Source: Corynebacterium sp.
GTDB lineage: Bacteria > Actinomycetota > Actinomycetes > Mycobacteriales > Mycobacteriaceae
Direction: 5' to 3'
DNA: 64,000 bases
Assembly (NCBI RefSeq): GCF_022712275.1
Contig: NZ_JALAGU010000055.1
Location: 40,978 to 104,977, forward strand
A program made the position numbers and the translations under genes. The notes under the pieces were generated by a model. That model had not been told where the DNA came from, did not search any database, and saw only the letters and a list, made by a program, of their open reading frames with translations. Positions 62,353 through 64,000 of the stretch are shown here, one piece after another (the first letter of the stretch is position 1; each line of letters opens with the position of its first letter).

Positions 62353-63674
62353 TCAAGCTCCGATCATGAACTGCACATCCGGAACCCCGACCGCGTCAGC
62401 GGAGTCGTGGACACCGTCGTCGGGGTCGTAGAGGGTGTGGGCGAGTTTCCTCATGCTGATCTCTGAGAGATACCGACGCTCACCGTACTGCCACTCCTCA
62501 TGCTGTTCGGCCAGGACAGCACCGATCAGCCGGGTCACCGACGCCCGGTCGGGGAACACCTGGACAACGTCAGCGCGCCGCTTGATCTCCCGGTTGAGCC
62601 GCTCAATCGGATTGTTCGACCAGATCTTCTCCCCAGTGCTCCACCGGCATGCCGGTGAACGCGGTCAGGTCCGTTTCCGCGGCGGTGAGCATGTCGGCGA
62701 CGTCAGGGCACGAGGACCTCAGTGCGGTGGTGACCTGCTTGTACTGGGCGACCAGCGCCTGCTGATCGGTCTGGGCGAATACCGCGGAGATCAGCGCGTT
62801 GATCGGCTTGGAGTGCCTTGAGCCCAACTTCTGGGTGACGTTGCAGGCGAAGTGGACCCGGCAGCGTTGCCAGCCGGCCCCGGGCAGGATCGCTGTCGTC
62901 GCGGCCTTGATACCGCTGTGTGCGTCGGAGATGACCAACGCCACACCTAACGGATCGGTATCGGTGGAGACCTTCAGGCCGCGTTCACGCAGGTTGCGGA
63001 GGAATTCGGTCCAGATGTCGGTGGATTCTTCAATCGCCGACGGCCATGCCGAGGATCTCTCGACGACCCTGGGCAGATACGCCGGTGGCCACGACAACGG
63101 CCTGGGAGATGACCCTGCCGCCTTTGTTGTGGACCCCACCACCCCGGCGGACGTCGACGTAGGTCGCGTCGAGGTAGACGTAGGGGAACCAGGTGTGGGT
63201 CAACGGTCGGGTGAGGAACTCCTCGACGGCCTCGTCGATGTCGGCACAGATCCGCGAGACGGTGGACTTCGAGATTCCGGAGTCGATGCCGAGAGCTTTG
63301 ACCAGGTCATCGACTTTGCGGGTGGATACTCCGTCGATGTAGGCCTGGCAGATGACCGCGTGCAGGGCTTTGTCGACCCGGCGTCTGGGCGACAGCAGCG
63401 AGGGGAAGAAGGACCCGTGCCGCAGTTTCGGGATGTTGATGTCCACATCGCCGGAGGTGGTGGAGATCTTCTTCGACCGGGTGCCGTTACGCCGGTTGTT
63501 GCGTTCGCTGGTGCGTTCGTAGGGGGCGGCGCCGATGGTGGCGGAGGCTTCGGCGTTGACGAGGTCCTGGAGGCCGGCCTGCATCAGTTCGCGGAACATG
63601 TCGTTGTGGGCGACGTTGGGATCGTCGAGGAGTTTCTGGATGAGCGTGGATACGGCAGAATGGGGTGTGGCCAT
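62353..63674 (-). pseudogene. IS256-family transposase with two frameshifts
   Basis: Read in pieces, this is a typical IS256 mutator-type transposase of about 440 residues. MATPHSAVSTLIQKLLDD to REILGMAVGD (stop 63030-63032) is in one frame. EESTDIWTEFLRNLRERGLK to TGMPVEHW is in a second. KIWSNNPIERLNREIKRRAD to the stop at 62353 is in a third. The DDE region (YLDATYVDVRRG, VISDAHSGIKAA) is recognisable. The first break needs two missing bases near 63033; the second fits one extra base in the run CCCC at 62631-62634. Sequencing error at two places is less likely than decay but possible. Confidence 0.85.
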
Positions 63675-63784
63675 CGTGGGCACAGCTCCTTTGTGGATTC
63701 TTTAGGCGGAACCTACAGAGCTTCCCGCGGTGGCCTTCACTGTGCAAGGAGACGGTGAACCTGCCGGGGGAATTGACACCACGC

Positions 63785-64000
63785 TAGGGGACTCAACCGT
63801 CGCATATCTGCTGTGGACGTATTCCAGACTGGTGTGCCCGTCCGTTGGATTGAATATCCACGGCGGAGCCGATTTATCGGGTCCAGATGTCACATTTCTG
63901 AAACCCGTGAGTCTGCGGTGTTACCTCGGGTACGGGGACGGCCAGCGAAGCGACGGCGCAGCAACGGCAGGGGGACCATCACCCAACCCCGCTCCGGCCC
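63785..64000. other. Right window edge, no supported gene
   Basis: 216 bases with only weak, short frames on both strands. A minus-strand frame open to the window edge ends near 63890 (VMVPLPLLRRRFAGRPRT) and could be the tail of a gene outside the window, but nothing confirms it. Confidence 0.3.

Larger units (their letters stand above)
62231..63784 (-). mobile_element. IS256-family insertion sequence (degenerate)
   Basis: A transposase of the IS256 family fills most of this span. Imperfect inverted ends can be proposed: GAGTGGTGTTCTTTGTCGGT at the left, and on the other strand from 63784 GCGTGGTGTCAATTCCCCCG at the right, each followed by a TGTGAAC/GGTTCACC-like stretch. No matching target-site duplication is seen, so the boundaries are approximate. 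The transposase is frameshifted twice, so the element should not move by itself. Confidence 0.6.

Overview
This window is high-GC actinobacterial chromosome and, from gene order and protein sequences, most likely a Corynebacterium of the high-GC, environmental/dairy type. The evidence is the corynebacterial order ftsK - TIGR03085 - rnj - dapA - thyX - dapB - pnp - rpsO - ribF/truB, an Mqo that closely matches the C. glutamicum enzyme as I remember it, a mycothione reductase, and a ProP-like carrier. The species is inferred, not proven.

Region 1 (1-31 kb) is mostly core genome. It starts with the edge of a probable ftsK, then a minus-strand run for RNA turnover, lysine synthesis and thymidylate (rnj, dapA, thyX, dapB, pnp). 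A broken DUF559-type gene and rpsO follow, then divergent ribF and truB. Next come an accessory pair (ComA-like protein plus MmgE/PrpD), a YciO/YrdC protein, pptT with a metallophosphoesterase, and a MATE exporter. The classical translation operon rimP-nusA-ylxR-infB-rbfA runs on the minus strand. proS, yaaA, an AAA ATPase with iteron-like repeats, cobA and mqo close the region.

Region 2 (31.7-45 kb) carries metabolism and transport. It holds an alpha/beta hydrolase, mycothione reductase (mtr), a short-chain dehydrogenase, a DUF1275 membrane protein and a ProP-like carrier with its own promoter. A duplicated-domain lipoprotein is followed by a tightly overlapping four-gene operon: sulfonate-type ABC transporter plus a flavin-dependent monooxygenase, for organosulfur or organonitrogen use.

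Region 3 (45-64 kb) is accessory and looks like a defence or mobile island. It holds an interrupted SUKH-like gene, a molybdenum-carrier/SLOG-type protein and an RNase H fusion. A 1041-aa exonuclease-TerB-BRCT-sigma4-like protein is divergent from a GmrSD-type DUF262/DUF1524 nuclease. A nucleobase uptake and deamination operon with its LacI regulator sits in the middle. Two tandem nuclease-helicase paralogues (PD-(D/E)XK plus DUF2075/Schlafen-type helicase) each follow a near-identical 59-base leader, and a frameshifted IS256-family element ends the region. The twin nuclease-helicases with their shared leader, and the divergent exonuclease/DUF262 pair, are the best candidates for an undescribed system.

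Several small genes are visibly decayed by nonsense codons, frameshifts or short tandem duplications. No tRNA, rRNA or CRISPR array was seen. All family assignments come from reading motifs; no searches were run.
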